Shown here in pieces: positions 1 through 10,864 of a DNA stretch of 64,000 nucleotides (its first letter is position 1; each line of letters starts with the position of its first letter). Location of the stretch: contig NZ_CP109603.1 of assembly GCF_025905425.1 (NCBI RefSeq), positions 470,001 to 534,000 on the forward strand. The letters are read 5' to 3'. Under the pieces are notes generated by a model. It did no database searches and had not been told where the DNA came from. It worked only from the letters and a program-made list of their open reading frames with translations. The translations under genes were made by a program, and so were the position numbers. This DNA is from Pseudomonas putida (GTDB lineage Bacteria; Pseudomonadota; Gammaproteobacteria; Pseudomonadales; Pseudomonadaceae).

Positions 1-1754
<1,754 letters not shown>

Positions 1755-1889
1755 ATAACACCCAAGCAATTTGAGCGTAAGACGCCGAATTGTGGTGGTG
1801 AAGACGAAATAACCGAAAGTTCGTAACCACACATATCGCATATCCGAATTCGCTGGGCTGTCCATCTGGACATTCTGGCTACAGAATTT

Positions 1890-2005
1890 CTTGACGACCA
1901 TAGAGCATTGGAACCACCTGATCCCATCCCGAACTCAGTAGTGAAACGATGCATCGCCGATGGTAGTGTGGGGTTTCCCCATGTGAGAGTAGGTCATCGT
2001 CAAGA
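1890..2005 (+). rRNA. rrf: 5S ribosomal RNA
   Basis: A 5S gene about 116 nt long, some 135 nt after the 23S end, with the conserved core CCGAACTCAG near 1930 and the segment GATGGTAGTGTGGGGTTTCC. The ends pair (TTGACGA near the start, TCGTCAA at the end), which sets the boundaries to within a few bases. It closes the rRNA operon. Confidence 0.95.
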
Positions 2006-2014
2006 TTCATTTCG

Positions 2015-2055
2015 CAAAACCCCTATCTGCGCGAGCAGGTAGGGGTTTTGTCTTT
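2015..2055 (+). terminator. rRNA operon terminator
   Basis: Intrinsic terminator just after 5S: AAAACCCCTA(T)CTGC pairs with GCAG(G)TAGGGGTTTT around a GCGA loop, followed by TTTTGTCTTT. Confidence 0.9.
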
Positions 2056-2294
2056 CTAGCATTTTTACCCTCGAAGCGCTGTCTTCTGGCAAAGATGTTT
2101 TGTCCGTCCTGTACCTCTCCAACCGTGCTCAAGGGTGCGACAATTATTCCTGTTCGTACACGTGACTTTGCCCTGCCTAGGCTGCGTCAAGACTTAGGTT
2201 CGGGGCAACCTCGCGCCCGGATAGAGCGATGCCAGCGTGCCGTGCTGCGCATTTATGGACTTTCACCGTCCTATCACTTGAGGTAGAGAGCAAG

Positions 2295-3938
2295 ATGGCC
2301 AAGGCCGCCGATGTCGTTGTGCAATGCCTGGAAAACGAAGGTGTCGAGTATGTGTTCGGCATTCCCGGTGAGGAGAACCTCGACCTGCTGGAATCCCTGC
2401 GCAAGTCGAAGATCAAGCTGGTACTGACCCGCCACGAGCAGTCTGCGGGCTTCATGGCCGCGACCTATGGCCGCCTGACCGGCAAGACCGGCGTCAGCCT
2501 GTCGACCCTCGGCCCCGGCGCGACCAACCTGGTCACCGCCAGTGCCTATGCCTACCTCGGCGGCATGCCGATGATGATGATTACCGGCCAGAAGCCGATC
2601 AAGAAGTCCAAACAGGGCCGCTTCCAGATCATCGACGTGTGCGGCATGATGGACCCCATCACCAAGTACACTCACCAGTTCGCCTCGGCTGACAACATTC
2701 CGGCTCGCATGCGTGAAGCGTTCCGTCTGGCTGAAGAAGAGAAACCAGGCGCCGTGCACCTGGAGCTGCCTGAAGATATCGCCGCCGAGCAAACCGACGC
2801 ACTGCCGATCCCGCGCAGCCTGCACCGTCGACCTCTGGCCGAGCACGTGGCCATCGAAGCTGCTGTGCAGAAACTGCAAAACGCCCGCAACCCGATCCTG
2901 GTGATCGGTGCCGGTGCCAACCGCAAGATGACCGCCAAAGTCCTCAAGCAACTGATCGACAAAACCGGTATCCCGTTCATCACCACCCAGATGGGCAAAG
3001 GTGTAGTCGACGAGCGCCACCCGCGCTTCCTCGGCAACGCTGCACTGTCGTCGGGTGACTTCGTGCACCGCGCCGTCGAAGCCGCTGACCTGATCATCAA
3101 CATCGGCCACGACGTGATCGAGAAGCCGCCATTCTTCATGGTCCGTGGCGGCACCGAAGTCATTCACATCAGCTTCCGCTCCGCCGAAGTCGATGCCGTG
3201 TACTTCCCGCAGGTCGAAGTGATCGGCGACATCGCCAACGCCGTGTGGCAGATCAGCGAAGCGCTGAGCGACACTTCGCACTGGGACTTCACCCGCCTCA
3301 TGGCCATCCGTGAAGCAAACGAAGCGCAGATCGCCGAAGGCGCCGATGACGACCGTTTCCCGGTCTACCCACAGCGCATGGTGGCCGACATCCGTCGCGT
3401 GCTGCCATCCGAGGGCATCGTTGCCCTGGACAACGGCATCTACAAGATCTGGTTTGCCCGTAACTACAAGGCCCACAAGCCGAACACCGTATTGCTGGAC
3501 AATGCCTTGGCAACCATGGGCGCAGGCCTGCCGTCGGCGATGGCCGCGCACCTGGTGTACCCGGACCGCCCGGTAATCTCGGTGTGTGGCGACGGCGGCT
3601 TCATGATGAACAGCCAGGAGCTGGAAACGGCAGTACGCTTAGGCATGCACATCACCGTGGTGATCCTGCGTGACGACGGCTACGGCATGATCCGCTGGAA
3701 GCAGGCCAACATGGGCTTCACCGATTTCGGCCTGGACTACGGCAACCCGGACTTCGTCAAATACGCCGAAGCCTACGGTGCCAATGGCCACCGCGTGGAA
3801 AGCGCCGAAGGCTTGCTGCCGCTGCTTGAGCACTGCATCAAGACCCCAGGCGTGCACGTGATCGACTGCCCGGTTGACTACAGCGAGAACGACCGCATCC
3901 TCAACAGCGAGCTGCGTGAGCGCGCGCTGGCGGTATAA
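2295..3938 (+). CDS. Acetolactate synthase large-subunit-like ThDP enzyme
   Basis: A 547-residue thiamine-diphosphate enzyme of the acetolactate synthase family, which condenses two pyruvates or a related 2-oxo acid pair. It has the three usual domains: N-terminal PYR domain with the catalytic glutamate E48 in TRHEQS, a central domain, and a C-terminal PP domain with GDGGFMMN near residue 431. The second half of the ThDP/Mg motif reads RDDGYG where most members have NNxY, so the usual metal-binding Asn is Asp. The ATG after AGGTAGAGAG is chosen as start; an upstream in-frame ATG would add 22 unlike residues. No ilvH-type small subunit lies nearby, so this is probably not the biosynthetic IlvBI pair. 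Exact substrate is unknown. Confidence 0.8.
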   Translation: MAKAADVVVQCLENEGVEYVFGIPGEENLDLLESLRKSKIKLVLTRHEQSAGFMAATYGRLTGKTGVSLSTLGPGATNLVTASAYAYLGGMPMMMITGQKPIKKSKQGRFQIIDVCGMMDPITKYTHQFASADNIPARMREAFRLAEEEKPGAVHLELPEDIAAEQTDALPIPRSLHRRPLAEHVAIEAAVQKLQNARNPILVIGAGANRKMTAKVLKQLIDKTGIPFITTQMGKGVVDERHPRFLGNAALSSGDFVHRAVEAADLIINIGHDVIEKPPFFMVRGGTEVIHISFRSAEVDAVYFPQVEVIGDIANAVWQISEALSDTSHWDFTRLMAIREANEAQIAEGADDDRFPVYPQRMVADIRRVLPSEGIVALDNGIYKIWFARNYKAHKPNTVLLDNALATMGAGLPSAMAAHLVYPDRPVISVCGDGGFMMNSQELETAVRLGMHITVVILRDDGYGMIRWKQANMGFTDFGLDYGNPDFVKYAEAYGANGHRVESAEGLLPLLEHCIKTPGVHVIDCPVDYSENDRILNSELRERALAV

Positions 3939-3951
3939 GGCTTGACGGCCT

Positions 3952-3983
3952 GTTCGCGGGGTAATCCGAATTGCCCCGCGAAC
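3952..3983. terminator. Hairpin between acetolactate synthase gene and UPF0149 gene
   Basis: Perfect 10-bp stem GTTCGCGGGG / CCCCGCGAAC with a 12-nt loop, 13 bp after the acetolactate synthase stop. There is no strong T run, so it may be a REP-like mRNA end rather than a classical terminator. Confidence 0.5.
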
Positions 3984-4064
3984 GCTTTGGGCCAGGCAAC
4001 AAATTCCTTGATCGATTCCCCATGTGCTAGGGTGCACGCAAATCTTCACCCAGGACACCCGCAC

Positions 4065-4616
4065 ATGCTCCCCGCGCTCAGCGAAAAAGAACTCGATCGC
4101 CTTGAAGATCTGTTGATCACTTACGGCAACGATTACTCAGTGATCAACCTGGCCGAGCTCAATGGCTTTTTTACTGCCCTGGCCAGTTCCCCGGCCACTG
4201 TCCTCCCCGAACAATGGTTGCCTGCAGTTGCGGGTGGCAAGGTGCCAAAATTCAAGAAGCCTGCCCATGAAGAGGCGTACACGGCGCTGATGTTGCGTTA
4301 TGCCAGCCAAGTGGCGGAACAACTCGCTGACAACGTCGATCACTTCGAACCGGTGTTCGAAGAGGGAGAAGGCGAGCAAGGTACTTCAATCATCATGGAG
4401 GAGTGGTGCTTCGGCTATATGCGCGGTACGCAGGTCGCTAACTGGGGCGAGTTGCCGCCAGAGCAGGATCAGTTGCTCAAGGCGATTTCGCTGCATGGTC
4501 TGGAAGACAACTTCGAGTTGCTCGATCAAATGAGTGAACAGGACATTCAAGCGTGTGTGCCTCACGTGATCGAGGCGGCACGTCAGCTGTATCGCTTTCA
4601 CAATCAGCACCACTGA
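4065..4616 (+). CDS. UPF0149 (YgfB/YecA) family protein
   Basis: A 183-residue acidic protein of the UPF0149 family. The helical N-terminal half contains the family pattern LAELNGFFTALASSP and the middle part EEWCFGYMRG. Larger YecA members carry a C-terminal SEC-C zinc motif; this one ends without it, so it is the short YgfB-like type. The cellular role of this branch is not established. The start is the ATG giving MLPALSEKEL; the open frame runs further upstream but that part has no family character. It stands alone between two hairpins. Confidence 0.75.
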   Translation: MLPALSEKELDRLEDLLITYGNDYSVINLAELNGFFTALASSPATVLPEQWLPAVAGGKVPKFKKPAHEEAYTALMLRYASQVAEQLADNVDHFEPVFEEGEGEQGTSIIMEEWCFGYMRGTQVANWGELPPEQDQLLKAISLHGLEDNFELLDQMSEQDIQACVPHVIEAARQLYRFHNQHH

Positions 4617-4643
4617 GCCGAAAATGTAGCCAATGCATTCCTC

Positions 4644-4672
4644 TGTAGAAGCGGATTAACGCCGCTTCTACA
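4644..4672. terminator. Hairpin downstream of UPF0149 gene
   Basis: Perfect inverted repeat TGTAGAAGCGG / GCCGCTTCTACA (11-12 bp) around a short loop, 28 bp after the stop. It is the type of simple palindrome common at gene ends in P. putida. Confidence 0.5.
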
Positions 4673-4789
4673 AGCATTATTCCGCTAAGCGAAATTATGG
4701 TTTCCCCCCAGCGCTGATTCTGCTGCGGGTCGAATCGGTCCAACATGGCCTGCATCAGCCCATCCCGGCGCTGACCAGGAGCCAAGCCC

Positions 4790-5419
4790 ATGTCGAACCC
4801 TATCAAGCTCTACAACTTCCCCAAGTCTGGCCACGCCCATCGCATCGAACTGATGCTCTCACTGCTGAACCTGCCCACCGAGCTGGTCTTCGTCGACCTC
4901 GCCAAAGGTGCGCACAAGCAACCCGAGTTCCTTGCCCTCAACCCCTTTGGCCAAGTCCCTGTCATCGATGACAACGGTACTGTCATCGCCGATTCCAACG
5001 CCATCCTGGTGTACCTGGCAAAGAAATACGACCACGGTACCTGGTTGCCCGAAGAGCCCGCAGCAGCCGCTCGCGTGCAACGCTGGCTGTCGGTCGCAGC
5101 AGGCCCACTGGCCTTTGGCCCTGCCGCCGCGCGCCTGGTCACGGTGTTCGGTGCCTCGTTCAACACCGATGAAGTCATCAGTCGCGCCCATACCCTGCTC
5201 AAGGTGATCGACGCCGAACTGGCCAAGAGGTCTTTCCTGGCAGGCAGCGAACCTACCATCGCCGACATTGCCAACTACTCCTACATCGCCCACGCACCGG
5301 AAGGCAACGTCTCGCTGGAGCCCTACGCCAACGTACGCAGCTGGCTGGCACGTATCGAAGCGCTGCCAGGTTTCGTGCCTATGCCGCGCACAGCGGTGGG
5401 CCTGCAAGCCACTGTCTGA
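4790..5419 (+). CDS. Glutathione S-transferase family protein
   Basis: A 209-residue cytosolic GST. The N-terminal thioredoxin-like domain (about 1-80) begins [19 protein letters not shown], where S13 sits at the usual catalytic Ser/Cys position. [10 protein letters not shown] and [11 protein letters not shown] are the glutathione-binding cis-Pro and Glu/Asp-Ser stretches. The C-terminal helical domain (about 90-209) has the IADIANYSY motif (GST N-capping box). An AGGAG site lies 9 bases before the ATG. It ends 27 bp before the redox fusion gene in the same direction, so the two are probably co-transcribed. The substrate cannot be read from sequence. Confidence 0.9.
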   Translation: MSNPIKLYNFPKSGHAHRIELMLSLLNLPTELVFVDLAKGAHKQPEFLALNPFGQVPVIDDNGTVIADSNAILVYLAKKYDHGTWLPEEPAAAARVQRWLSVAAGPLAFGPAAARLVTVFGASFNTDEVISRAHTLLKVIDAELAKRSFLAGSEPTIADIANYSYIAHAPEGNVSLEPYANVRSWLARIEALPGFVPMPRTAVGLQATV

Positions 5420-5446
5420 ATCCGCACCCTTGCGAGGAATGCCCCC

Positions 5447-7471
5447 ATGCGTAAGCTCCCAGACCATCGCGCGTCACCTTGGCACAGCGGTGAGAAGATC
5501 CTGCAGGAAAAGGTCGGTGTGTCGGAGCGCATGGAGGTGTTCGGGCAAAAGGTTATTCGCGACTACATGCCTGACCAGCATCGCGCGTTCTATCAGCAAC
5601 TGCCGTTCATGGTGGCGGGCAGCGTGGATGCCCACGGCAAGCCGTGGGCAACCCTGCTCGAAGGCCCGGAAGGTTTTGTCAGTTCGCCTGATCCACGGCG
5701 GTTGCTGATCAATGCGAATCTGAAAGCAGATGACCCCGCTACACAAGGGCTGCTGAGCGGGCAGGCGATAGGGCTGCTGGGGATCGAGCTGCATACCCGT
5801 CGGCGCAACCGTATCAACGGCCTGATCACCCAGGCAACCCACGGGCAGTTGCACGTGACAGTGGAGCAGTCGTTCGGCAACTGCCCACAGTACATCCAGC
5901 TGCGCGACTACACCCGCATCGATGAGCCCGCACAAGGTCGCTTCGATGCGACAGCGCTGGATGCTCGTGCGGTCACCATGATCGAGACGGCCGACACCTT
6001 CTTTGTCGCAAGCTTCGTTGACCATGAAGGCGGTCAGCGCTCTGTGGATGTGTCGCACCGCGGCGGCCGGCCAGGGTTCGTCAAAGTCGAAGGCAACCGC
6101 CTGACCATTCCCGATTACGCCGGCAACCTGCACTTCAACACACTGGGCAACTTGCTGGTCAACCCGCAGGCAGGCTTGCTGTTCATCGACTTCGCCACTG
6201 GCAATGTACTGCAGCTCTGTGGGCGTACCGAGGTGATACTGCAGAGCCCTGCCATCAACGCGTTCGAGGGTGCCGAGCGGCTGTGGACGCTGGATGTCGA
6301 GCAGGTGGTGTGGCGCCCGGCTGCGGTGTCGCTACGCTGGGCATTGCAGGCGTACGCGCCAACCAGCCTGATGACCGGCACTTGGGCCGAGGCCGAACAG
6401 CGCCTGCAGCAGCGCGAACGCCAGCGTCAATGGTTGGCGTGGCGCGTGGTGCGCCTGGAGCAGGAGAGCCGGGATATACGCTCGCTGTATCTGGCAGCAG
6501 ATGCACCGGTGGCGTTTGCACCGGGGCAGCACATCCCAGTGCGCATTGCGTTGGGCAGTGATGCCCCGCTGATTCGCACCTACAGCGTTTCCAGCGCGCC
6601 GTCGGACGGCTACCTGCGCATCAGCGTCAAGGCTCAGGGCCCGGCATCGCGCTATCTGCATGAGCGCATCGCCGTGGGTGACCTGCTCGACGTGCGCCTA
6701 CCCATGGGCAGTTTTACCCTGGATGAGCAAAGCGAACGGCCGATCGTGCTGATCGGCGCGGGCGTGGGCATCACCCCACTGATCGCCATGCTGCGCGAGC
6801 AGTTGGCCAAGCGTCAGGCACGGCGTATTCACCTGTTTCACGGTGCGCGCAGCCTGGCTGACTTGCCGTTCCAGCTAGAGCTCGACAGCCTGCGACAGGA
6901 GGCGGGCGAGCTGTTGAGCCTGCACCGCTGCCTGAGCCAGCCGGAAGCAACTGCTGTGCAGGGCCGTGACTACGAGCATGTTGGCCGGCTTGGCATCGAG
7001 CAGGTGAAGGCCACACTGACGCTGGATGACTACGACGTTTACCTGTGTGGCCCAGCCAGTTTTACCCAGGACCTGTATGAAGGCTTGCGCGCCGTGCACG
7101 TGCCCGACGCTCGCATACACGCCGAAGCCTTCGGGCCTTCGACCCTCAGGCGGCACACCGATGACGACCAACCTGTGCTGCCACAGCCACCGGCTGCGAG
7201 CGAACCTGTGCCGGTGTACTTCGCCAGCTCGGCCAAGGAGGCGCGCTGGGTACCGGGCAGCGGCACCTTGCTGGAGCTTGCCGAGGCGCGCGGGCTGTCG
7301 CCGGATTTCAGTTGCCGGGGAGGTTCATGCGGCACCTGCAAGACCAAGGTGGTGAGCGGGCAGGTGCATTACCCGAACCCGCCAGCGGAGATGCCTGAAG
7401 CGGGGGCGGTACTGATCTGCTGTGCCGTGCCGGGTAAAGGGGAGGAAGCAGGGCTGGTGCTTGAGCTTTGA
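5447..7471 (+). CDS. Three-module fusion: PNPOx-like, ferredoxin reductase, 2Fe-2S ferredoxin
   Basis: A 674-residue multidomain oxidoreductase. Residues about 40-300 resemble a pyridoxamine-phosphate-oxidase-like split barrel (FMVAGSVDAHGKPWATLLEG near the start). Residues about 320-560 are an FAD/NAD(P) reductase, with the flavin motif RTYSVSS, the nucleotide motif GAGVGITPLIAML and VYLCGPASF. The last 90 residues are a plant-type ferredoxin with cluster ligands C623, C628 and C631 in CRGGSCGTC and a fourth Cys at 658 or 659. Electrons would run NAD(P)H to FAD to 2Fe-2S and on to whatever the N-terminal domain binds. The natural substrate is unknown. It is likely in one operon with the GST. 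Confidence 0.85.
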   Translation: MRKLPDHRASPWHSGEKILQEKVGVSERMEVFGQKVIRDYMPDQHRAFYQQLPFMVAGSVDAHGKPWATLLEGPEGFVSSPDPRRLLINANLKADDPATQGLLSGQAIGLLGIELHTRRRNRINGLITQATHGQLHVTVEQSFGNCPQYIQLRDYTRIDEPAQGRFDATALDARAVTMIETADTFFVASFVDHEGGQRSVDVSHRGGRPGFVKVEGNRLTIPDYAGNLHFNTLGNLLVNPQAGLLFIDFATGNVLQLCGRTEVILQSPAINAFEGAERLWTLDVEQVVWRPAAVSLRWALQAYAPTSLMTGTWAEAEQRLQQRERQRQWLAWRVVRLEQESRDIRSLYLAADAPVAFAPGQHIPVRIALGSDAPLIRTYSVSSAPSDGYLRISVKAQGPASRYLHERIAVGDLLDVRLPMGSFTLDEQSERPIVLIGAGVGITPLIAMLREQLAKRQARRIHLFHGARSLADLPFQLELDSLRQEAGELLSLHRCLSQPEATAVQGRDYEHVGRLGIEQVKATLTLDDYDVYLCGPASFTQDLYEGLRAVHVPDARIHAEAFGPSTLRRHTDDDQPVLPQPPAASEPVPVYFASSAKEARWVPGSGTLLELAEARGLSPDFSCRGGSCGTCKTKVVSGQVHYPNPPAEMPEAGAVLICCAVPGKGEEAGLVLEL

Positions 7472-7537
7472 TTTCAGTTGTACAGGCAGTATAAAACCGC
7501 AGATACCCGATAACCCCCCGACACCCCAGGAGCCGGC

Positions 7538-8434
7538 ATGGATCAGATTCACCTGATGAAGGTGTTCGTCGCAGTCGGCGAGCTGGAAAGCTTCGCCGCT
7601 GCCGCCCGCCGGCTGGACATCTCGCCCGCAGCGGTCACCCGTGCCGTCAGTGCCCTGGAAGAGCAGCTAGGGGTCAAGCTGCTGCTGCGCACCACCCGCA
7701 GTGTGCGCCTGACCGAGGCAGGTGGCCGCTATCTTGAGGACACCCGGCACATCCTCGCCAGCATCCACGAGGCCAATGAAGCCGCGGCTGGCATCAATGC
7801 CACGCCCAAAGGCGATCTGGCCGTTACCGCGCCTATCCTGTTTGGCAAGAAGTACGTCATGCCGTGCATCGTTCGTTACCTGCAGCGCTACCCCGATGTC
7901 GACGTGTCTGCGTACTTCCTCGACCGGGTGGTGAACATGGTCGAGGAGGGGATGGATGTGGCTGTGCGTATCGGCCCGCTGCCAGACTCCGGGCTCAAGG
8001 CGCTGCGCGTGGGCAGGGTGCGGCGCATGCTCTGTGCCTCACCCGATTACCTGACGCGTCATGGCGTACCGCAGCACCCTTCGGATTTGCCGGGTCATGC
8101 GGTAATTGGCACGACCAATCTGTCGCCCCGGGCCGGTTGGCGGTTCGGTGTGGCCGATGAACCGACCCTGGTGCGCATGAAGCCCCGGCTGACGGTGACC
8201 AGCAATGATGGGGCGATCGCCGCAGCGAGTGGTGGGCTGGGTATTGCGCGGTTGCTGTCTTATCAGGTGGCGGACGAGCTGGCGAACGGGCAGTTGCAGG
8301 TGATTCTTGCCGAGTATGAGGAGGCGCCCTGGCCGATTCATGTGCTGCACCGGGAGAGCAAGTACGGGTCGTCCAAGGTGAGGACGTTCATCGACATGCT
8401 GGCCCATGATCTGCGTGCCCAAGGGCTGGATTGA
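7538..8434 (+). CDS. LysR-family transcriptional regulator
   Basis: A 298-residue LysR regulator. The winged HTH at 1-60 reads MDQIHLMKVFVAVGELESFA then AAARRLDISPAAVTRAVSAL, the canonical LysR pattern. The rest is a periplasmic-binding-like effector domain. An AGGAG sits just before the ATG. It lies between the redox fusion gene and the MFS permease, all on one strand, rather than divergent from a target, so its target is uncertain. The subgroup (single long N-terminal helix, effector domain beginning GDLAVTAPILFG) is the common Pseudomonas CrgA-like type. Confidence 0.92.
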   Translation: MDQIHLMKVFVAVGELESFAAAARRLDISPAAVTRAVSALEEQLGVKLLLRTTRSVRLTEAGGRYLEDTRHILASIHEANEAAAGINATPKGDLAVTAPILFGKKYVMPCIVRYLQRYPDVDVSAYFLDRVVNMVEEGMDVAVRIGPLPDSGLKALRVGRVRRMLCASPDYLTRHGVPQHPSDLPGHAVIGTTNLSPRAGWRFGVADEPTLVRMKPRLTVTSNDGAIAAASGGLGIARLLSYQVADELANGQLQVILAEYEEAPWPIHVLHRESKYGSSKVRTFIDMLAHDLRAQGLD

Positions 8435-8511
8435 GATCGTACAACAATCTGATTTTTTGGCTTGATCTCATCGCGTCAGGCCAGTCCATAGCGTTCCAGT
8501 TAATAATTTGT

Positions 8512-8524
8512 GTTGTACGACGAC
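8512..8524. promoter_or_regulatory. FadR-type operator-like palindrome upstream of MFS permease
   Basis: GTTGTACGACGAC, matching GTTGT-N3-ACAAC with one mismatch, about 100 bp before the permease start. The same palindrome precedes udh and the porin gene in this window. The GT-N3-AC core is the form bound by FadR-subfamily GntR proteins. A weaker half site (GTACAAC) is at 8439-8445. Confidence 0.6.
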
Positions 8525-8624
8525 CTATGACATGGCAATCTTCGCCTGAAACAAATTGTCTCAATTCGCCATGCCGGCATTGAGCCAATCACCCGCGCCT
8601 CTAAAAATAATATTCAGGTGATCC

Positions 8625-9920
8625 ATGAAGATGAAAGGCATCCGTTGGTGGATGGTCAGCCTCGTCACGGCTGGGCTCGTCGTTAACTACCTCGCCCGCA
8701 ACACCCTCTCGGTGGCTGCCCCCACCTTGATGACCGACCTCTCCATCACGACCGAGCAATACGCCAAGATCGTCGCCGCCTGGCAGGTGTGCTACGCCCT
8801 CATGCAGCCGGTTGCCGGCTGGTTCATCGACTTCATCGGCACCAAACTGGGTTTTGCCGTGTTCGCCATGGCCTGGTCGGTGGCCTGTGCCGGCGCGGCT
8901 TTGGCCACGGGCTGGCAGAGCATGGCGTTTATGCGCGGCGTGTTGGGCATGACCGAGGCGGCCGGCCTGCCTGCCGGCGTCAAGGCCACCACCGAATGGT
9001 TCCCGGCCAAGGAACGTTCGGTGGCCATCGGCTGGTTCAACATCGGCTCCTCACTCGGTGCCTTGCTGGCGCCGCCCCTGGTGGTGTGGGCGATCCTGCA
9101 CAGCGGCTGGCAGCTTGCCTTCGTGATCGTCGGGGTATCTGGCATCGTCTGGACCGTGCTGTGGATGCTGTTCTACAAGCACCCACGCGATCAGAAGCGC
9201 TTGAGCAGCGACGAACGTGACTACATCCTTTCTGGCCAGGAAGCGCACTTCAAGGACGAGAAACGTGAGAAGGGCGCCTGGAAGCGCATCTTCAAGACCC
9301 GCAACTTCTACGCCATCGCCTCGGCGCGCATTCTTTCGGAGCCGGCCTGGCAGACCTTCAATGCCTGGATCCCGCTGTACCTGATGACTGAGCGGCACAT
9401 GAACATCAAGGAAGTGGCGATGTTCGCCTGGCTGCCGTTCCTCGCTGCCGACATCGGTTGCGTGCTCGGCGGTTACCTGAGCCCGTTGTTCCACCGTTAC
9501 TTGAAGGTGTCGTTGTTCACCTCGCGCAAGATGGTGCTGGTGTTTGGTGCCAGCTGCATGATCGGCCCGGCGTGCATCGGCCTGGTGGAAAGCCCGTATA
9601 CCGCGATTTTGCTGCTGTGCATTGGCGGTTTTGCGCATCAGACGCTGTCGGGGGCGCTGTACTCGATCACCTCGGACTCGTTCAGCAAGGATCAGGTGGC
9701 TACCGCGACAGGCATGGGCGGGATGTGCGGTTACCTGGGGGCGGCAGTGTTTACCCTGGTGTTCGGGATTTTGGTGACGCAGATAGGCTACAGCCCGCTG
9801 TTCGTGGTGCTGGCAGCGTTCGATATCATTGCGGCGGTGCTGGTGTGGAAGGTCGCGCGCGAGGTACGGGGTGAGCCGGTGGCGCGTCAGGGCGTGGCCA
9901 CTGGCGAAGTGCTTGTTTAA
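8625..9920 (+). CDS. MFS permease, anion:cation symporter family (aldarate/aldonate type)
   Basis: A 431-residue, 12-helix major facilitator. NYLARNTLSVAAPTLM in the first helix is the hallmark of the anion:cation symporter (ACS) family, which includes the glucarate/galactarate permease GudP, the galactonate permease DgoT and the hexuronate permease ExuT. A predicted cytoplasmic loop lies near residues 190-220, as usual. An operator-like palindrome shared with udh and the OprD-type porin gene links it to uronate use. It most likely imports an aldarate or uronate with protons; the exact sugar acid is inferred from context only. Confidence 0.88.
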   Translation: MKMKGIRWWMVSLVTAGLVVNYLARNTLSVAAPTLMTDLSITTEQYAKIVAAWQVCYALMQPVAGWFIDFIGTKLGFAVFAMAWSVACAGAALATGWQSMAFMRGVLGMTEAAGLPAGVKATTEWFPAKERSVAIGWFNIGSSLGALLAPPLVVWAILHSGWQLAFVIVGVSGIVWTVLWMLFYKHPRDQKRLSSDERDYILSGQEAHFKDEKREKGAWKRIFKTRNFYAIASARILSEPAWQTFNAWIPLYLMTERHMNIKEVAMFAWLPFLAADIGCVLGGYLSPLFHRYLKVSLFTSRKMVLVFGASCMIGPACIGLVESPYTAILLLCIGGFAHQTLSGALYSITSDSFSKDQVATATGMGGMCGYLGAAVFTLVFGILVTQIGYSPLFVVLAAFDIIAAVLVWKVAREVRGEPVARQGVATGEVLV

Positions 9921-9933
9921 AGCTTGAGGTCGT

Positions 9934-9952
9934 GGGGCCGCAGAGCGGCCCC
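9934..9952. terminator. Bidirectional hairpin between permease and epimerase
   Basis: GGGGCCG / CGGCCCC with a 5-nt loop, in the 48-bp gap between two convergent genes. One of a recurrent family of GGCCGC hairpins in the window. Confidence 0.6.
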
Positions 9953-9968
9953 AATACAGGCAACCCGT

Positions 9969-10838
9969 TTACAGCGCCCGATACTGCATCCTGAACCCCA
10001 AGCTCATCGCTTCACCCTGCTGCAGCAACCGCAACCCTGGTCGCCCTGGCAGGTGATGCGCGTTGATCGGGTGGCTGACCGGCTCGAAGCAGAAAAACGC
10101 CTTGCCCGGGGGGCAGAACAACAGGAAGTGCTCGCAACCGCTGGCAGTGCATTGCAGGGCATAGCCCGCGCTGGGCTGTTCGATCACGCAGCTGCCAGGC
10201 CAACCGCCGAATGCATGATCCACCCCAGTCGCTGGCAGCGCGCCAGGTGCCTCGAAGCGCCAGTCTTGCGGCACCGCTGCCCGGCACGATGGCAGCCGGT
10301 CTTGTTCAGCCAGCCACACATGCTGCGCCGCAGCGCTCAGGCGAGTGTCCGGGTAGCGCGGGAAATAAGGATGCAGCCCCAGCCCATACCAGGTGGCCGC
10401 TCGATCCAGGTGGGTCACATGCAAGTCAAGGTTCAGGCACCCCGCCTGCAGGTGCACATCCAGCGTCGCCCGGTAGGCAAATGGCACCTTGCTGTCGAGC
10501 GTCAGCCGGGCACGGCGCTCACTGTGGTGGTCCACCTGCCAGGCCTGCTGCCAGGCCGTGCCATGTATCGGGTAGGCGTCATGTGCGGTGTTGGGCGCCA
10601 AGGCCAGCCAGCCCTCGGGCCGTGCGAAACCACCTTCGGCAATCCGGTTGGACCAGGGCGCCAACGGGTAGCAGGCCAGTTGCCGCGGCGTACCGCTGGC
10701 CAGCGCGGCCTGGTCGGAGTGGCGCAGCAGCGCCTGCCCGGTCGCCTTCACTTCCCAGTTGATCAGGCTGGCGCCCAGTTCTGGCGCCAGGCTCAGGCGG
10801 GTCAGGTGGTCTTGCAGGTGCAGTTCGGTGACAGCCAT
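9969..10838 (-). CDS. Aldose 1-epimerase family protein
   Basis: A 289-residue galactose-mutarotase-like protein that would interconvert alpha and beta anomers of a free sugar or sugar acid. Visible features are the active-site histidine stretch GLGLHPYFPR, NRIAEGGF near the N-terminus, the VDHAFGGW segment and a C-terminal Glu/His-rich end. In this uronate block its likely job is to supply the anomer used by uronate dehydrogenase. It lies 26 bp after the DMT exporter gene on the same strand, so the two are probably co-transcribed. Confidence 0.85.
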   Translation of the reverse strand: MAVTELHLQDHLTRLSLAPELGASLINWEVKATGQALLRHSDQAALASGTPRQLACYPLAPWSNRIAEGGFARPEGWLALAPNTAHDAYPIHGTAWQQAWQVDHHSERRARLTLDSKVPFAYRATLDVHLQAGCLNLDLHVTHLDRAATWYGLGLHPYFPRYPDTRLSAAAQHVWLAEQDRLPSCRAAVPQDWRFEAPGALPATGVDHAFGGWPGSCVIEQPSAGYALQCTASGCEHFLLFCPPGKAFFCFEPVSHPINAHHLPGRPGLRLLQQGEAMSLGFRMQYRAL

Positions 10839-10864
10839 CAGCGGCTCCTTTCAGAAGGGTTTGC

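Noticed and set aside
2274..3551. Long open frame (425 codons) on the minus strand opposite the acetolactate synthase gene
   Set aside because: The plus-strand frame encodes a clear ThDP enzyme. The minus frame is the usual antisense shadow in GC-rich codon use.
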